64,000 nt of DNA from positions 189,163 through 253,162 of the forward strand of contig NZ_CP006270.1 of NCBI RefSeq assembly GCF_000737575.1, read 5' to 3'. This DNA comes from Synechococcus sp. KORDI-49 (lineage in GTDB: Bacteria; Cyanobacteriota; Cyanobacteriia; PCC-6307; Cyanobiaceae). Position 1 is the stretch's first letter. The number at the start of each line of letters is the position of its first letter. Both the position numbers and the translations under genes were made by a program. Below the pieces are notes generated by a model. It saw only the letters and a list, made by a program, of their open reading frames with translations. It ran no database searches and was not told the origin of the DNA. Positions 15,685 through 23,411 of the stretch are shown piece after piece.

Positions 15685-16118
15685 GATCGTTCCCAAGGGG
15701 AAGGCCGCCCCTCCCGGATGGGAAGGACGGCCTATCTCGCTCGTTTGTGCATAGCAATCGACCTAATCAGTGATGCTTCAAGGGTGTTGGAACCTCAAGC
15801 AAATGGACTGAAGAAACGGTCGAAGCGTCTGGCTTGATGGCGCCTGGGGCCAGGGAGTCCAGAGGTTGGGCCGGCATCCTTCAGGGCACCTTGGTCTTTG
15901 GCGGTGCAGAGGATGGTCGACTGGTCGGACGCACAGCTGTGTCGTCGCAGACGAAAGGCCCACGCATGGGTGGAAACTGTTGGAGCAGGGGCCGGAAAGT
16001 CAGGCTGCTTCTGGGATGTGCTCAGGTGGAGTGTCGGCCGTCATGGCTCCTCCGATCTCGATGAACACAGTGTTGGTGTTCCAGGCGACAAAGACAATCG
16101 GTGTTAAGGCGCATTGCC
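15685..16118. repeat. 434-bp direct repeat, right copy
   Basis: Perfect copy of 12962-13395 in the same orientation. It begins 184 bp upstream of the ocp start codon and ends 110 bp before the RNA-binding protein gene. The two copies therefore bracket the complete three-gene cassette plus promoter and nothing else. It contains the same hairpin (15702-15733) and the same broken minus-strand frame. Confidence 0.95.
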
Positions 16119-16227
16119 GTGATGGGTGCCGCCGATCGAGTCTTGGGGTGGCGTGCCTGCCTCCGTGGTCACGGTCGGACACCACCATGTGAGAAGGTGG
16201 TACGGACCGCCTTTCTGGCCGAATTTT

Positions 16228-16473
16228 TTGACGATCTTCATTGGAAATCTCTCCTGGGACGCTGAGAGAGAGGACCTCATCCATCTGTTCACCCAGTACG
16301 GCGAAGTGAGCAAGTGCTCCATGCCCCTGGACCGTGAGACCGGCCGCAAGCGTGGCTTCGCCTTCGTCGACCTGGCGAATGAGGCGGATGAAACCTCCGC
16401 GATCGACGATCTGCAGAACGTTGAATGGATGGGACGCGGCATCACCGTGCGCAAGGCTGAGCCGAAGCGCTGA
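16228..16473 (+). CDS. single-RRM RNA-binding protein
   Basis: 81 aa from the TTG at 16228. One RNA recognition motif: RNP2 is IFIGNLSW and RNP1 is RKRGFAFVDL. Cyanobacterial Rbp proteins of this size bind single-stranded RNA; several are cold-induced or guide photosystem mRNAs to thylakoids. The reading frame extends upstream but without conserved sequence. A perfect terminator follows the stop by 26 bp. Confidence 0.85.
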   Translation: MTIFIGNLSWDAEREDLIHLFTQYGEVSKCSMPLDRETGRKRGFAFVDLANEADETSAIDDLQNVEWMGRGITVRKAEPKR

Positions 16474-16499
16474 CGCCGTTCGTTCGAACGGGTTCATGC

Positions 16500-16527
16500 A
16501 ACATCCCCCGATCGGGGGATGTTTTTT
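16500..16527 (+). terminator. intrinsic terminator of the RRM gene
   Basis: Perfect 12-bp inverted repeat AACATCCCCCGA / TCGGGGGATGTT followed by T6 (16522-16527). The G/C arms superficially resemble the regulatory dyads, but the position and T-run identify it as a terminator. Confidence 0.9.
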
Positions 16528-16664
16528 CGTAGGCATCCGCGGAAGCTGATCCCATCCGGGGGAGTTCCCCTCTCCGCAAACAAGCAGGTCGGCATGACCC
16601 CAGCACACGTCTGCTGTTGCCTGAGCGCACAGGCCTGCCGATGAAATGTGCATACTCTGGAGTC

Positions 16665-17018
16665 ATGTCCGAGACCACCACGCCTCAGCAACTGGAGCGC
16701 GACCTTCATGTCGCCCGCCATCACGGCCGTTGGCTCAGTGATGAGGAACGTCTGGAGCTGGAGCGAGAGGAGTCTGAGCGACTGCAGAACGAGGAGCAGC
16801 AGAAGCAGCTGCGCACCAAGCTCACCGTTCTGGCCGGTGTGTGTGTATTGCTGCCCCCCATGTGGCCGCTGGCCCTGGGTCTCACGCTTTACCTCCTGTT
16901 CCCGCGCACCATGACCCACGTCGGCTTCGCCGCCGGCGCTTTCATCGTCACCGGCGCCATCGTCGGTGCAGGTCTGCTGATCGCGCTGATCGCCTGGTTC
17001 TTCACGGTTCTGCTTTGA
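16665..17018 (+). CDS. two-TM protein with N-terminal coiled coil
   Basis: 117 aa from the ATG at 16665 (TGGAG upstream). Acidic helical N-terminus (DEERLELEREESERLQNEEQ), then two hydrophobic segments (LTVLAGVCVLLPPMWPLALG and AGAFIVTGAIVGAGLLIALI). In-frame TTG at 16617 would add 16 residues; a CCC-ATCC-GGGGG dyad is 59 bp before that TTG, so the longer form cannot be dismissed. No family recognised. Confidence 0.7.
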   Translation: MSETTTPQQLERDLHVARHHGRWLSDEERLELEREESERLQNEEQQKQLRTKLTVLAGVCVLLPPMWPLALGLTLYLLFPRTMTHVGFAAGAFIVTGAIVGAGLLIALIAWFFTVLL

Positions 17019-17096
17019 GCTGTCGGTCCTGACGGCGTTGATACACCATTCGGCAGGCTGACTCGTTACGTTGTGTGAAAGGTGTTTGACCAGGGC

Positions 17097-17960
17097 ATGT
17101 CGGGACGTTTCGGAATTATCGGTTGTGGGTATGTGGGCAGTGCTGTCGCTCTGCACATGCGCAACAACTGCATCGAGGTCACCGGCACCACCACAAGCCC
17201 GGATCGCCTGGGTGAACTCTGCGCCGTGGTCGACCATCCCCGCATCTTCAAGGCCGGGGATCCATCCGCCGACACCAGCTTCCTCGACCAGCTGGATGGC
17301 CTGTTGATCGCCATGGCACCCACAACGTCGACCTACGAGGAAGATCAGTACAAGGCGGTCTACGGCGAGGCGATTCCCGCCCTGGTTCAAGCGATCCAGC
17401 AGCGTTCCAGCACACAGTCACTGCATGTGACCTACCTCAGCAGCGCCGGTGTGTACGGCGACAAAGCTGGACAGGTGGTCAACGAGCTCACACCCCCCGA
17501 TCTCAGCAACCCCACCAACGCCCTGCTGGCGGATGCCGAGTCAACAGTCCTCACGTTGAACTCCTCCTCGGTGCAGGCCAGCGTTCTGCGTCTCGGCGGG
17601 ATCTACGGCCCGGGCAAGAACATCGCGGATTACATCCGTCGTGCCTCCGGACGGCAGGTTCCCAAGAACGGCAATCACATCAATGCCTGGGTGCATCTCA
17701 TGGACATCATCCGTGGTGTGGATTTCGCCTTCCAGCGTCGTCTGCAGGGGCTCTACAACCTTGTTGACGACATGCAGATGACCCGACGCGAACTCTCCAA
17801 TGCCCTCTGCGATGAGGATGGCCTGCCCCCGGTGATCTGGGATAACCACGATCGTCCGGACACCCGTGTCTTTAATGCCCGTGTCAGCAATGCCCGGCTC
17901 CGGGCGATGGGATTCACGCCCCGGGTCGCCTCGATGCTTGAGCAGGTTCCTGCTCTGTAG
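17097..17960 (+). CDS. NAD(P)-dependent epimerase/dehydratase-like protein (extended SDR)
   Basis: 287 aa from ATG 17097 (a GTG at 17082 is possible). Rossmann start FGIIGCGYVGSAVA, then LHVTYLSSAGVYGDKAG with the SDR Ser and Tyr region, VLRLGGIYGPGKN and a C-terminal NARVSNARLRAMGF typical of sugar-nucleotide epimerase-like proteins (YeeZ-like). The catalytic Y-x3-K is not clear, so the activity is uncertain. A small exported protein follows on the same strand. Confidence 0.8.
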   Translation: MSGRFGIIGCGYVGSAVALHMRNNCIEVTGTTTSPDRLGELCAVVDHPRIFKAGDPSADTSFLDQLDGLLIAMAPTTSTYEEDQYKAVYGEAIPALVQAIQQRSSTQSLHVTYLSSAGVYGDKAGQVVNELTPPDLSNPTNALLADAESTVLTLNSSSVQASVLRLGGIYGPGKNIADYIRRASGRQVPKNGNHINAWVHLMDIIRGVDFAFQRRLQGLYNLVDDMQMTRRELSNALCDEDGLPPVIWDNHDRPDTRVFNARVSNARLRAMGFTPRVASMLEQVPAL

Positions 17961-17975
17961 TTCGCTGTTGGTCCT

Positions 17976-18143
17976 TTGAGCAGACCCCTGATCGGCCTGG
18001 CGGTGATCCTGACCCTTGCGTTGCTGGTCACCTGCGGTTCCAGGGTCAGGGTTCGCATCCGTTACCGGGTCGTGCCCCAGCAGCAACCTGAGCAGCCAGG
18101 GCTGCGAGGGCCGGTTGCTCCGTCCGGAGGACTGCTGATCTGA
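17976..18143 (+). CDS. small membrane or lipoprotein-like peptide
   Basis: 55 aa, TTG start 15 bp after the epimerase stop. Hydrophobic leader GLAVILTLALLVTCGS followed by a Gln/Pro-rich tail. The cysteine might be a lipobox, but Thr at -1 is unusual. The stop codon abuts that of the convergent gene at 18144. Function unknown. Confidence 0.4.
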   Translation: MSRPLIGLAVILTLALLVTCGSRVRVRIRYRVVPQQQPEQPGLRGPVAPSGGLLI

Positions 18144-18338
18144 TCAGACGTCAAAGTCCTTGCAGCCTTTTCTCCAGGGGTGGGTGGCACAGTCCATCGC
18201 CCAGTAGTCCAGGGGTGGTTTGTTCACCGGTGCGCTGGTCCGTGGATCGGCCACCGGCGCTGTGCGGCGCCGACCGATGCGGGGCAGATGGTCAGTGATC
18301 AGGCTCAGGTTGAAACGCGCCATCACGGATTCCTTCAC
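18144..18338 (-). CDS. small protein with C-terminal Cys pair, function unknown
   Basis: 64 aa (an internal ATG at 18323 gives 59 aa). Basic N-terminal half, then DYWAMDCATHPWRKGCKDFD with two cysteines nine residues apart; the arrangement recalls redox peptides such as CP12, without its signature. Unrecognised. Confidence 0.55.
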   Translation of the reverse strand: MKESVMARFNLSLITDHLPRIGRRRTAPVADPRTSAPVNKPPLDYWAMDCATHPWRKGCKDFDV

Positions 18339-18539
18339 TGATCAAGGTGTAACGCGCAGCACAGGGAATGTCCTTGGACGGATCTGAGTTTTTTCTGTGA
18401 AGGTGTGATCGGCTCACCAGAGCTGTGTTTCCGGCGCCAGTCGGCAGGCCCGGGGCATGAAAAAGGTTTTTTGTAGCAACTGGAACAGTTGACAGCCCGT
18501 CCCTGAGTTCTCATGGTTTCAGTTTGAACTCAATCCGTT

Positions 18540-18761
18540 TTGGATCTGATCACCACACCCTGTGATGTCGCCGGTCTCCACCGTCTCAGCATCGGAAGTG
18601 TGGTTGGTGCCCTCTGGCTGCAGACCCATTTCCCCAGCGCTGAATGGGACACCCTGCTGGCGGGTCAGGCAAGTTTCTCGTCTGACTGTGTCGATAGCCT
18701 GATGGCCGACGCACGCTCAGCCGGCCTGAATGTTCAGCAACTCGTTGTTGTCGAATCCTGA
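18540..18761 (+). CDS. small acidic protein, function unknown
   Basis: 73 aa with a TTG start. Contains LHRLSIGSVVGALWLQTHF and SSDCVDSLMADARSAGLNV. TTGACA at 18491-18496 could belong to its promoter. No family recognised. The ~200 bp upstream holds nothing else. Confidence 0.5.
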   Translation: MDLITTPCDVAGLHRLSIGSVVGALWLQTHFPSAEWDTLLAGQASFSSDCVDSLMADARSAGLNVQQLVVVES

Positions 18762-18868
18762 AAATCTGACCGTGTCAGGAGAGTCGAACTCTCGCTCGGT
18801 TCAGTGTTGTCGGTGACCTTTTTTCTGTTCAGCATCCATCAGAACGGTCACCAACAGCGTCAGCACGA

Positions 18869-19033
18869 ATGGTCCTTTTTTACGACGACGAGGATCAGAT
18901 CCTTCCACTTCTGATTCACCGTGTGGATGCTGGTATGCCACCCTGCCGCTGCAGGGATTGTGATGGCATCCTCCGTCGCATGAACGAGCTGGGGCTTTCT
19001 GAGCACGAAGAGGCTGCTCCACTTGTGGCTTGA
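18869..19033 (+). CDS. small Cys-rich protein (possible zinc site)
   Basis: 54 aa: MVLFYDDEDQILPLLIHRVD, then MPPCRCRDCDGILRRMNELG with a C-x-C-x2-C cluster that could bind a metal. The alternative minus-strand frame here is low-complexity. No family recognised. Confidence 0.45.
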   Translation: MVLFYDDEDQILPLLIHRVDAGMPPCRCRDCDGILRRMNELGLSEHEEAAPLVA

Positions 19034-19123
19034 AGCCAGGGACGGCGATCCGGGTTTGTGAACACCGATTGCGAGCATCCACAGATCGCACCGCCCAACT
19101 TTTAGAAATCTTGTGTGGTCTGA

Positions 19124-19273
19124 ATGGCTTCAGTGTCAGAGACGTTCTGTCGTGACTTCGGTGTGTCTCTCGCAGTTCTGTTGCTCGAGATGAAGGCAAC
19201 ACTCGAGGATTTTGAAGACCAGCTCCTGAGCTCCGGACAAGCAGAGCCGGAGTTGGAAGGTGTGAGTGGATGA
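19124..19273 (+). CDS. small acidic protein upstream of 19270+
   Basis: 49 aa. Helical and acidic (SLAVLLLEMKATLEDFEDQL). Its stop overlaps the next gene's start as ATGA, a classic sign of translational coupling and the main reason to accept such a short frame. Confidence 0.55.
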   Translation: MASVSETFCRDFGVSLAVLLLEMKATLEDFEDQLLSSGQAEPELEGVSG

Positions 19274-19542
19274 TCGAGCAGATCCGCGCTGTTTTCGCTG
19301 ATCCGCAGGTGTCCGGTCTGGATCGCCTCTACGACGCCATCAATGCTGCCCGGGATCTCGCTCCCGATTCCGATTTCCAGGCCTGCTACGACATCGTCAT
19401 GGCCGGCGGCGGACCAGAGGCAGAGGCCTGGATCAGTTTCACGGTGAACACGGCGATGCGCTTCCCGATCGATCAGCAACCCGAGCCGGAGCAGTTCCTG
19501 GCCGTTCTGGAAGAGGTCTGTGACCGCCATCGCGGTCTGTGA
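19270..19542 (+). CDS. hypothetical helical protein
   Basis: 90 aa: IEQIRAVFADPQVSGLDRLY ... FQACYDIVMAGGGPEAEAWI ... FLAVLEEVCDRHRGL. Codes in a 4-bp overlap with the preceding 49-aa gene. No family recognised. Confidence 0.65.
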   Translation: MIEQIRAVFADPQVSGLDRLYDAINAARDLAPDSDFQACYDIVMAGGGPEAEAWISFTVNTAMRFPIDQQPEPEQFLAVLEEVCDRHRGL

Positions 19543-19545
19543 GTC

Positions 19546-19743
19546 TCAGCTTTCGGAATACCTGAGAGCCTTCAGGCTCATCACCATGTGGGTACGCACG
19601 CTGCCCAGTGCCATCACCTGCTTCGTTGTGCGCGTTTTGCCCACCGAATCGCCCTGTAGCTCCAGCCACTGCAGCAGTTCCCTGGTCTGGTCAGCCCAGG
19701 CCGACAGGGCTGCCCTCAGCAGATCATCCTCATCAACCCCCAT
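19546..19743 (-). CDS. hypothetical helical protein, true start uncertain
   Basis: 65 aa from the ATG at 19743. Good coding character continues upstream in the same frame for about 35 codons (SIDFDPSVPDALSHLQLSAL, LKAAERGAQERE) to near 19848, but that stretch has no ATG, GTG or TTG before the next stop; ATT at 19848 is the best non-canonical candidate. Either the real start is unusual or a sequencing error removed it. Convergent with 19270-19542, 3 bp apart. Confidence 0.6.
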   Translation of the reverse strand: MGVDEDDLLRAALSAWADQTRELLQWLELQGDSVGKTRTTKQVMALGSVRTHMVMSLKALRYSES

Positions 19744-19911
19744 CTCACGCTCCTGAGCACCCCTCTCAGCTGCCTTGAGCAGGGCGCTGAGCTGCAGATG
19801 GCTCAGGGCATCAGGAACAGAGGGATCGAAGTCGATGCTTAAGGAAATCTGAAGTGATGGCTCAACCGTAGGCCCGGATGCCCCTCGCGTGCCAGTGCTT
19901 GGTCTCAGATG

Positions 19912-20298
19912 TCATCCATAAGGCTGCTGATCCGGGTCCACGGGCAGTCCTCGCAGGCCGAGAGCGAGTCGGCGTGCCAGCAGCAGTCCCGGATACAGCG
20001 CTTCGGCGCGGCTGCGATCACGGAACAGATCCCGCAGCACCATCAGCAGCGGATCGCTCGGCTGCATCCGTCGGCTCAGTTCGGCGATGGCAGCGCTTCC
20101 GTGCCAGGCCTGTTCCCCCTCCATCAGCACGGCACCATCCGCCAGGCGCATCCCTCTGGCTTCGAGCGTCCGCCGCAGGGCATCATCGGCCCGGCCATCA
20201 AGAATCTTCAGGTCCGGCAGGCCGCCGAGCAGCTCACTGCGGAGGGCGAAGCTGCGGCAGAAGAGGCAGCCGCCGTCGTAGACGAGGGTGAGTGGCAT
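19912..20298 (-). CDS. DCC-family thiol-disulfide oxidoreductase (DUF393)
   Basis: 128 aa from the ATG at 20298. The family signature YDGGCLFCRS, a C-x2-C thioredoxin-like site, is at residues 7-16. DUF393 proteins are predicted thiol redox proteins; target unknown. Its start overlaps the region of the divergent exported protein gene at 20313. Confidence 0.85.
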   Translation of the reverse strand: MPLTLVYDGGCLFCRSFALRSELLGGLPDLKILDGRADDALRRTLEARGMRLADGAVLMEGEQAWHGSAAIAELSRRMQPSDPLLMVLRDLFRDRSRAEALYPGLLLARRLALGLRGLPVDPDQQPYG

Positions 20299-20312
20299 CA
20301 CCGGAGTCTGTC

Positions 20313-20681
20313 GTGCTTCACCTGCTCGTTGCGGCCCTGCTGCTGATCCTGTGGGCCCTGCCGGTCTCCGCCGACTGGCTCTGTGACGGGGATCGGCTCC
20401 AGCTCGAGCGTGTCGCGGGGGCGGTCGATGTGCGCGGTCTTGCCGGTGGCATTCCCAATTCCAGCGATGGCACCCTGCCGGGGGATGGAATTCTGCTGAC
20501 CTGGCGCGGAACGACCCTTCAGCTTCCGCGCACCAACAATGCGGGGCCGCCCAGCTACACGGATGGCCGCTGGTGGTGGCGTGAACCGGTCGGCGAAGCT
20601 CCGGAGCTCCTGGAACGGCGTGGTGACGTGATCGAACACGCCTGCGAGCCCCTCGTTGACGCACCAGTACAAACGCACTAG
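20313..20681 (+). CDS. exported small protein, function unknown
   Basis: 122 aa from GTG 20313: a clear signal peptide (LHLLVAALLLILWALPVSA, cleavage before DW), then a mature part with two cysteines (WLCDGDRLQLERV, IEHACEPLVD) and a WWW cluster. An in-frame GTG at 20292 would overlap the divergent gene's start. No family recognised. Confidence 0.6.
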   Translation: MLHLLVAALLLILWALPVSADWLCDGDRLQLERVAGAVDVRGLAGGIPNSSDGTLPGDGILLTWRGTTLQLPRTNNAGPPSYTDGRWWWREPVGEAPELLERRGDVIEHACEPLVDAPVQTH

Positions 20682-20708
20682 AACAGGTGTATCAGTCCAG
20701 CGCTTCCC

Positions 20709-20900
20709 ATGGCTCCCAGCTCCCCCTACGCCACATTCCGTGCCGAGGAATGGATGCGTGCATCCCAGATCCGCCCCCGCAAGGTTCTCGCAGAGCTCTC
20801 CCCTGTGACGGTGCATCCCCCGCGTCGTCGGCAGACGCGTCGGCCAGCCTGCGGCGTGATTCAGGGCGAGCTGTTTCTCTATCCCGTGGTGGCCTGCTGA
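20709..20900 (+). CDS. small basic protein, function unknown
   Basis: 63 aa from the ATG at 20709: ATFRAEEWMRASQIRPRKVL, then a basic Arg/Pro-rich half. It ends within the convergent zinc-ribbon gene (22-bp overlap). No family recognised. Confidence 0.5.
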   Translation: MAPSSPYATFRAEEWMRASQIRPRKVLAELSPVTVHPPRRRQTRRPACGVIQGELFLYPVVAC

Positions 20901-21076
20901 GGTCGCCGTTGTCTCCGGCGTCGGGTCCGCCTGCGGGTTCCTCCGTAGTGATATCCCTCCTCAAGGCTCGTCGTTGGCCAGCAGCCAGGGCAGACGAAAT
21001 GCCACTCCGGTCTCGCTGTTGTCGACACCCGGTAGTGAAGGCTGCCGTCGCTGCTGCAACGCTCGCAACACGCCAT
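20879..21076 (-). CDS. small zinc-ribbon-like protein
   Basis: 65 aa from the ATG at 21076. Two C-x2-C knuckles (CCERC and CPGC) 25-30 residues apart suggest a zinc ribbon; the tail GGTRRRTRRRRQRRPQQ is strongly basic, so nucleic-acid binding is plausible. No named family recognised. Confidence 0.65.
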   Translation of the reverse strand: MACCERCSSDGSLHYRVSTTARPEWHFVCPGCWPTTSLEEGYHYGGTRRRTRRRRQRRPQQATTG

Positions 21077-21435
21077 GGGCAGGACGCACAGAAGCATCAG
21101 GTTTCAGTCGTAACAGTTTTTCCACATGACTGTGTGCTGTGATCGCGTCCTTTGTCGCGTTGATCTCAGAAAGTCCTCGTCAATCCGCCTCTTACGGTCT
21201 GTTGTGAAGACTGGATCCTGCCTGGATCATTCTGGCTTTTCACTGGTTGGTACCATTCGCTGAAAACGCTAACTGGAATTGGGGTTTTGAGGCTTCGTCG
21301 CAGTACGGATCCGCTCTGATTCCGGAATTTTTCGGCTTGGTTTCGACACACTCGGTTGCCTTGCCCCTGTCCTGTGTCAGCGCCCATTCAGGCCGCGAGA
21401 GGGGCCTGTGGAAAACCTGTGTAAAGCTTCGCTGA
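21077..21435. other. intergenic, nothing recognised
   Basis: About 360 bp of lower G+C content than its surroundings. Frames here on both strands look non-coding, and I see no terminator, dyad or RNA gene. Confidence 0.5.
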
Positions 21436-21783
21436 TCAGGCTGCCGTCGCCGCTTTCAGGGCGGCCATTTCATGGGCGTCGCGACCGCTTTCGATCTCGT
21501 CAGGATGCTCTTCGAAATGGCGCAACCACTGCTGATAAGCCTGCTTTCGGGCCTCCGTTGCGTCCCGCTGACCGGCAACCGCCACCTCACCGATCTGCAG
21601 CTGGCTCTGCAGCAGTGCCAGCTGCGATTCCACGCAGCGCAGCCGTGCCTCCATCGCGATGGGCGGCGTGGTCTCGAGATGTTGCTTCAGGGCTTCCAGC
21701 ACCACCTCGCCCCGGCTGGTACCGGTCTGCTCAGCCCTCTCTCTCAGGGCGCGCCGCAGCTGCCTCGGCAGTTTCAGCTTCAA
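21436..21783 (-). CDS. ribbon-helix-helix-like protein
   Basis: 115 aa with a TTG start that overlaps the stop of the preceding 57-aa gene (TTGA). The N-terminus MKLKLPRQLRRALRERAEQT-GTSRGEVVLEALKQHL has the beta-strand, helix, helix plan of CopG/MetJ-type DNA-binding proteins; the rest is a charged helix. It could be an autoregulator or antitoxin, but no toxin is identifiable. Confidence 0.6.
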   Translation of the reverse strand: MKLKLPRQLRRALRERAEQTGTSRGEVVLEALKQHLETTPPIAMEARLRCVESQLALLQSQLQIGEVAVAGQRDATEARKQAYQQWLRHFEEHPDEIESGRDAHEMAALKAATAA

Positions 21784-21953
21784 GAGAGCCAGATGCCACC
21801 ACGCATCAGGGTCTCCCAGAGTTCCTGCCGGGTTTGATCCTGTTCAGCGACCGCCACCGGTGCTGAAGACCGCAGGATGCGCTCCGGTGGCGTCCACCAG
21901 TCGTGCAGGCGATCCAGCCAGCCGGTGCGTCTGGGCCAGGGGCAGGAAGTCAT
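21780..21953 (-). CDS. 57-aa Trp-rich protein coupled to RHH gene
   Basis: MTSCPWPRRTGWLDRLHDWW then TPPERILRSSAPVAVAEQDQ and ELWETLMRGGIWLS. Its TGA overlaps the TTG of the RHH gene by 4 bp, which supports expression as a pair. No family recognised. Confidence 0.5.
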   Translation of the reverse strand: MTSCPWPRRTGWLDRLHDWWTPPERILRSSAPVAVAEQDQTRQELWETLMRGGIWLS

Positions 21954-22082
21954 GGCGCCTGCGGAAGCAATCTGGCTTCAGTGGAGCGCGCGCATCGCAA
22001 GACGGCATGCGTGCTTACACCTAATCGTTTCCGTGATGTCTCGGGGCCTGCCATCGTGCAGTCCGTTGCTTGTCGCCCGGGC

Positions 22083-22268
22083 ATGAACGGTGAGGATCCA
22101 GTGACGCCGATGACGGCTCTGGTCGTCGACGCGGATGGCCGGCTCACCTACATGGGTGAGGACGGACGCCGCCGCGTCATCGTCGGTGATCAGGAGCTGC
22201 TCGACCGGCTGCAGAGCCTGCGGGGTGACTCCGACGACAACACCTTTGAGGGGGGGTGCGGGATCTGA
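22083..22268 (+). CDS. small acidic protein, function unknown
   Basis: 61 aa from the ATG at 22083: VTPMTALVVDADGRLTYMG, then DGRRRVIVGDQELLDRLQSL. Looks like a compact beta-alpha fold. No family recognised. Confidence 0.5.
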   Translation: MNGEDPVTPMTALVVDADGRLTYMGEDGRRRVIVGDQELLDRLQSLRGDSDDNTFEGGCGI

Positions 22269-22284
22269 ACCCGGACTCCAGGCC

Positions 22285-22485
22285 CTACGTCAGCGGGCGG
22301 TTGTGCACCTCGGCTTCCCGGACCATCGTCTGCGCTTCCCACAGTCCTTCAACGCGACAGCAGTGGTGGTCGGCGTCGCAGGCCCAGTACCAGCCGTCCC
22401 CGAGGGATTCGATCGTGCTTCCACGCACCGTATGGATGATCAGTTGGTCCACAGGTGGCTTAGTGACGTCTTTCAGTCTTGTCAC
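22285..22485 (-). CDS. small protein with GWYWACDADHHCC motif
   Basis: 66 aa from a GTG at 22485 (another GTG lies 11 codons in). Core: HTVRGSTIESLGDGWYWACD then HHCCRVEGLWEAQTMVREAE. The His/Cys cluster may bind metal. Convergent with 22083-22268. Function unknown. Confidence 0.45.
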   Translation of the reverse strand: MTRLKDVTKPPVDQLIIHTVRGSTIESLGDGWYWACDADHHCCRVEGLWEAQTMVREAEVHNRPLT

Positions 22486-22540
22486 AGGTTGAGTCCAAAA
22501 TGCAACCGATTTGGACCAGCCGGGGGCTGGGCCGATGGAT

Positions 22541-22744
22541 TCAGTTGCTGCGGCCGAGGGCCAACACAGCATCCATGCGCTTCACCTCGGAATTCAGAAA
22601 GAAATCCGCCCACATGCTCATCAGAAAAGTGAGTGTGCCGATGGCGCGCACCTGTTCTGGAGAGCCGGCCGGTGTGTACTTGAAATCCATGAACATGCGA
22701 TCTGCCACCTTCTGTTGCTCGCGGCAGCGGGCGTCGATCGACAT
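22541..22744 (-). CDS. hypothetical small protein
   Basis: 67 aa, mostly helical: REQQKVADRMFMDFKYTPAG, IGTLTFLMSMWADFFLNSEV. It starts 2 bp after the end of the 39-aa membrane peptide, so the two form a pair. No family recognised. Confidence 0.6.
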   Translation of the reverse strand: MSIDARCREQQKVADRMFMDFKYTPAGSPEQVRAIGTLTFLMSMWADFFLNSEVKRMDAVLALGRSN

Positions 22745-22745
22745 C

Positions 22746-22865
22746 TCAGTTCTCCTTGCGCTGGCTGGGAAGGTCCGAGGGTTGCCTCAGCACGTAAGCG
22801 ACCAACCCTGTCAGCACGAGGCTTACGGCGATCAGAGCTTCGATGGCAATGGAATAATCCGTCAT
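22746..22865 (-). CDS. 39-aa single-pass membrane peptide
   Basis: One hydrophobic segment (IAIEALIAVSLVLTGLVAYV) followed by LRQPSDLPSQRKEN. In length and layout it resembles PsbN-type small thylakoid proteins, but the sequence is not PsbN. Probably co-transcribed with the 67-aa gene just downstream. Confidence 0.5.
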   Translation of the reverse strand: MTDYSIAIEALIAVSLVLTGLVAYVLRQPSDLPSQRKEN

Positions 22866-23009
22866 TGGAAGCCTGTATGTGAAGAAAAGTTAACAAGGGT
22901 CGGCGTCGCTCTGTGGCGATGCTGTTGCTCAGTGCGCAGATCCGTTGCGGCGCAGTCCTGATTCCCGGGATGTCTGGCAATCTGATCGGTGATCTGCGTT
23001 GTTCGGCTC

Positions 23010-23135
23010 ATGCTGTTGTTCGCCTCCCAGACGGCTCCCGGCGGTCCTGCCGTGATCCTTCCGGCCCTGTTGATCACCGGTCTTCTGGTGGCTGCCTCGC
23101 AGGCTTTCGTTCCCAAAGGCGGCAGCGACGACTGA
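23010..23135 (+). CDS. 41-aa single-pass membrane peptide
   Basis: MLLFASQTAPGGPAVILPAL then LITGLLVAASQAFVPKGGSD: one transmembrane helix with a short polar tail, the plan of small photosystem or thylakoid subunits. No exact family recognised. Confidence 0.45.
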   Translation: MLLFASQTAPGGPAVILPALLITGLLVAASQAFVPKGGSDD

Positions 23136-23234
23136 TCGCGAACCGGTTCAGCGGTCTGCCAGGGATGTCTCAGCCTGGCTTCAGAACCGGATGCCGACCT
23201 CTCCATACGTTGAGGAGACGTCGTTGTCGAAGCC

Positions 23235-23411
23235 GTGAAGCGTTTCCTGTTCTTCACCCAGCTGGTTCTGTTTTCCTCGTTTCTTCAGTTGCTCGATCCG
23301 GCGCTGGCTCTCTCCTGTCATCCCCTGTTTGGGGGATGTGCATCCTCTGAAGCTGAATTAATCAGGGATGGAGAGCCTCACCTGCCTCCATGCCCCCTGT
23401 CTACGACCTGA
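23235..23411 (+). CDS. possible exported peptide overlapping 23390+
   Basis: 58 aa with a GTG start: KRFLFFTQLVLFSSFLQLLD then PALALSCHPLFGGC, a convincing signal peptide. It conflicts with the reading that the dyad at 23322 is purely regulatory, because the dyad would lie inside this frame. It overlaps the following mini-gene by 22 bp. Both may be real. Confidence 0.4.
   Translation: MKRFLFFTQLVLFSSFLQLLDPALALSCHPLFGGCASSEAELIRDGEPHLPPCPLSTT
23322..23335. promoter_or_regulatory. G/C dyad upstream of 23390+
   Basis: CATCCCC-TGTTT-GGGGGATG, 7-bp arms with a 5-nt spacer. First G of the right arm is 59 bp before the ATG at 23390; AATTAATC about 28 bp downstream is a possible -10 region. The core CCTGTTTGGGGG is shared with the dyad at 37236. 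Confidence 0.45.

Noticed and set aside
16500-16527. CCCCC-GATC-GGGGG as another regulatory dyad
   Set aside because: It lies just after the RRM stop codon and runs into T6, so it is a terminator.
18778-18800. tRNA T-arm-like hairpin (GAGAG-TCGAA-CTCTC)
   Set aside because: No D-arm, anticodon arm or acceptor stem can be formed around it on either strand; just a small hairpin.
18801-19202. 133-aa minus-strand protein
   Set aside because: Basic, low-complexity shadow of the more convincing short plus-strand genes at 18869 and 19124.
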